A stretch of DNA of 64,000 nt, taken from Anaerolineae bacterium. Its GTDB lineage: Bacteria; Chloroflexota; Anaerolineae; 4572-78; J111. Made by a program: the position numbers and the translations under genes. A model generated the notes under the pieces. The model had not been told where the DNA came from. It saw nothing but the letters and a program-made list of their open reading frames with translations, and did not search any database. Location of the stretch: positions 3,016 to 67,015 of the forward strand of contig JAKLJP010000039.1 of NCBI GenBank assembly GCA_023151115.1, in the 5' to 3' direction. Of this stretch, positions 62,216-64,000 are shown piece after piece (position 1 is the first letter of the stretch; each line of letters starts with the position of its first letter).

Positions 62216-62358
62216 GTAGCAGGGTAGCACGCCCTTTCCCCCTTCGGGGACGCCCGACACCCCTTCGGGTGCGTCCCAAGGGATGGGGGCGCGGCCAGCA
62301 CCCGAAGGGGTGAGGTCGCAGAGGTATATAATTTCCCTGTCTACCGTCTACTGTCTAC
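62216..62358. repeat. GC-rich composite repeat, copy 2, and heptamer units
   Basis: 62216-62324 resembles 47859-47950 (GTAGCACGCCCTTTCCCCC shared) with an extra CCCCTTCGGG hairpin. 62338-62358 adds three 7-nt units (TGTCTAC, CGTCTAC, TGTCTAC). The gap 62193-62377 has no gene. Confidence 0.8.
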
Positions 62359-62377
62359 TATTTTCGAGGAGAAAGCG

Positions 62378-63544
62378 ATGTCTCTTTCCTTGTTACTGCC
62401 CTATCCCGATGGAACTTTAAAATCCTATACACCTGGCCCACCCACGTACTTCACGCCGCCCAGCGCGCCCTTGCAAAGCCGCATTGCTTACACTGCCGCG
62501 CATGTGGTCTGCGATCCTTTGGCCGACATCAATCCAACCCTCGAAACAGCCGTGGATTGGGAAGCGACTCTGGCCTACCGGCGCTATCTCTGGTCGTTGG
62601 GGCTGGCGGTGGCCGAGGCGATGGATACGGCCCAACGGGGCATGGGGCTGACCTGGCCGACCGCCCAAGAACTCATTCGCCGCGCTGTGGCCGAGGCGAA
62701 GGCGATGGGTGGCGTTATTGCCTGCGGCGCAGGAACCGACCATCTGACCCCCCACCCCGGCCTGACCTTGCGAGAAGTAGAGATGGCTTATGAAGAACAG
62801 GTCGGCTATGTCGAAAGTGTGGGCGGGCGGGTCATTCTCATGGCCAGCCGGGCCCTGGCCGCCTGCGCCAGAGGGCCGGAGGATTACCTCCAGATCTACA
62901 GCCGAATTCTGACCCAGACAGCGCAGCCGGTGATTATTCATTGGCTGGGCAACATGTTCGATCCGGCGCTGGCCGGTTATTGGGGCACAACAGATATTAC
63001 CAGGGCAATGGATGTCTGTCTCCAGCTTATCGGCGACCACGCCGGCAAAGTAGATGGCATCAAAATTTCGCTGCTAGACCATCACCTCGAAGTTGAAATG
63101 CGCCGCCGCCTGCCCCCCGGTGTGCGAATGTATACCGGTGATGATTTTAACTACCCGGACCTTATTCGCGGGGATGAGTTAGGTTACAGCCACGCCTTGT
63201 TGGGCATCTTCGATGCGATTGCCCCGGCCGCCTCTCTGGCCCTGCAGATGCTGGATGCCGGTCAGTTGGATCGCTATGAAGCCATTTTAGCGCCCACCGT
63301 CCCTCTGTCGCGCCATATTTTTCAAGCGCCCACCTATTACTACAAAACGGGTGTGGTCTTTATGGCTTATCTCAACGGGCATCAGTCCCACTTTCGCATG
63401 GTCGGCGGCTTGGAGAGCGCCCGTTCGGTGATCCATCTGGCCCAATTGTTTATGCTGGCCGACCAGGCGGGCCTGCTGGTTAATCCCGAGCTAGCAGTAT
63501 CGCGCATGCGCCGGGTGTTAGGGGTGGCCGGAGTAGAGGCTTAA
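62378..63544 (+). CDS. DUF993 / dihydrodipicolinate-synthase-like protein
   Basis: 388 residues. The sequence fits DUF993 (aldolase-like TIM barrel related to DapA): AAHVVCDPLADINP, WEATLAYRRYLWSLGLAVAE, VIACGAGTDHL and KIDGIKISLLD, whose Lys would be the Schiff-base candidate in the KISLLD motif. DapA-fold enzymes make or break C-C bonds next to a carbonyl. GAGGAGA precedes ATG 62378. As the last gene of the cluster it could cleave a keto-sugar acid into pyruvate-like and aldehyde products (inference). Confidence 0.82.
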   Translation: MSLSLLLPYPDGTLKSYTPGPPTYFTPPSAPLQSRIAYTAAHVVCDPLADINPTLETAVDWEATLAYRRYLWSLGLAVAEAMDTAQRGMGLTWPTAQELIRRAVAEAKAMGGVIACGAGTDHLTPHPGLTLREVEMAYEEQVGYVESVGGRVILMASRALAACARGPEDYLQIYSRILTQTAQPVIIHWLGNMFDPALAGYWGTTDITRAMDVCLQLIGDHAGKVDGIKISLLDHHLEVEMRRRLPPGVRMYTGDDFNYPDLIRGDELGYSHALLGIFDAIAPAASLALQMLDAGQLDRYEAILAPTVPLSRHIFQAPTYYYKTGVVFMAYLNGHQSHFRMVGGLESARSVIHLAQLFMLADQAGLLVNPELAVSRMRRVLGVAGVEA

Positions 63545-63650
63545 GGTATCAGGCAGCAATTCTCAGTATGACCAACCAGGTCAAGGCAGATTTGCCAGGA
63601 GATAACATTGGCATTAATGTGGGTCGAGACAACGAGCGAAAGTGAAGCCA
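63545..63650. other. Intergenic sequence before a transposase
   Basis: No gene or strong hairpin is visible. It probably contains the left end of the insertion sequence whose transposase starts at 63651, but I cannot place the terminal repeat without the right end. Confidence 0.4.
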
Positions 63651-64000
63651 ATGCCAGAGCCTATCAGTTTTGAACAATTAATCATGCCCTTATTTGAACA
63701 GTTTAAGCGCTTACCCGATCATCGAACGGGTCAGAATAGTCATTACGCCATTGAGGATGCGGCCAAAGGCGCTTTCGCCGTGTTTTTTACCCAGTCGGCC
63801 TCATTTCTGGCGCACCAACAGGCGATGAAACAAAGCAAAGGGCGCAGTAATGCCGAAACGTTGTTTCAGATCGACCAAATTCCGTCGGATAATCAAATTC
63901 GGACCTTGCTCGATCCGATTTCGCCGCGCCAACTGTTTGGGGTCTTTGATACCGTCTACCAGCAGTTAGCTCAGGCGGGGGTGCTGGCTGATTTTCAGGT
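63651..64000 (+). CDS. IS4-like transposase, N-terminal part (runs off the window)
   Basis: The open frame MPEPISFEQLIMPLFEQFKR, then LPDHRTGQNSHYAIEDAAKG, and later FAVFFTQSASFLAHQQAM and IDQIPSDNQIRTLLDPISP matches the N-terminus of IS4-type transposases (LPDHRxGxN..SAFSVFFMQSPSFLxxQ, IPSDNxIRxLLDP). The catalytic DDE region would be downstream. The frame is intact as far as seen. It marks the right border of the catabolic cluster. Confidence 0.8.
   Translation, partial: MPEPISFEQLIMPLFEQFKRLPDHRTGQNSHYAIEDAAKGAFAVFFTQSASFLAHQQAMKQSKGRSNAETLFQIDQIPSDNQIRTLLDPISPRQLFGVFDTVYQQLAQAGVLADFQ

Overview
The window looks like a chromosomal segment of a Chloroflexota bacterium, probably Anaerolineae-like. 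This is inferred from gene content, not from a marker gene. The clues are a family-5 solute-binding lipoprotein with the Val/Glu/Lys-rich N-terminal repeats common in that phylum, very GAF-rich signalling proteins, Thr/Pro-rich extracellular linkers, a DUF2079 membrane protein and abundant palindromic intergenic repeats.

Layout. (1) 1-3387: the end of an M50-type protease/TPR protein and a DUF2079 membrane protein. (2) 3388-7105: a graveyard of insertion sequences, with a frameshifted IS1595-type element inside an ISAzo13-type remnant, an ISAs1 remnant, an RHS-like tail and a frameshifted IS5-type element with CTAG target duplications. (3) 7110-9372, minus strand: an MFS exporter and a Maf-type pyrophosphatase. 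(4) 9383-35253, minus strand: about 26 kb of two-component signalling genes, probably expressed mainly from a promoter near 35340. It holds a pseudo-receiver/GAF kinase, an NtrB-like hybrid kinase, an OmpR-type regulator, three receiver-only proteins, two giant GAF/PAS proteins without any kinase domain, a roughly 2000-residue nine-GAF hybrid kinase, a threonine-synthase-like enzyme fused to a receiver domain, and a receiver-kinase. (5) 35550-38492: a Thr/Pro-rich membrane protein and a convergent Ser/Thr protein kinase sharing a bidirectional terminator. (6) 38683-39468: a tRNA-Leu(UAA) gene split by a 701-nt group I intron that carries an HNH endonuclease gene. (7) 39539-63544, plus strand: a catabolic region with a lactonase-like amidohydrolase, a LacI regulator with a perfect palindromic operator, a complete Opp-type ABC transporter (D, A, B, C, F), a multihaem cytochrome, two GH4 glycosidases, an epimerase, a TIM-barrel isomerase, four Gfo/Idh/MocA oxidoreductases, an aldo/keto reductase and a DUF993 aldolase-like protein. 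(8) 63651 to the end: the start of another transposase.

How it works together (inference). Region 7 imports an oligosaccharide or glycoside through a peptide-type ABC transporter, cleaves it with the NAD-dependent GH4 enzymes, and processes the sugar or keto-sugar by redox, isomerase, lactonase and aldolase steps under LacI control. Region 4 looks like a multi-input phosphorelay in which many small-molecule-binding GAF modules feed a few kinases and several detached receivers, one of them attached to a metabolic enzyme.

The strongest unusual observations are the intron-split tRNA with its HNH gene, the threonine-synthase/receiver fusion, the kinase-less GAF arrays, and a set of intergenic hairpins built from tandem 7-nt units whose sequence differs at each site while the period stays the same.
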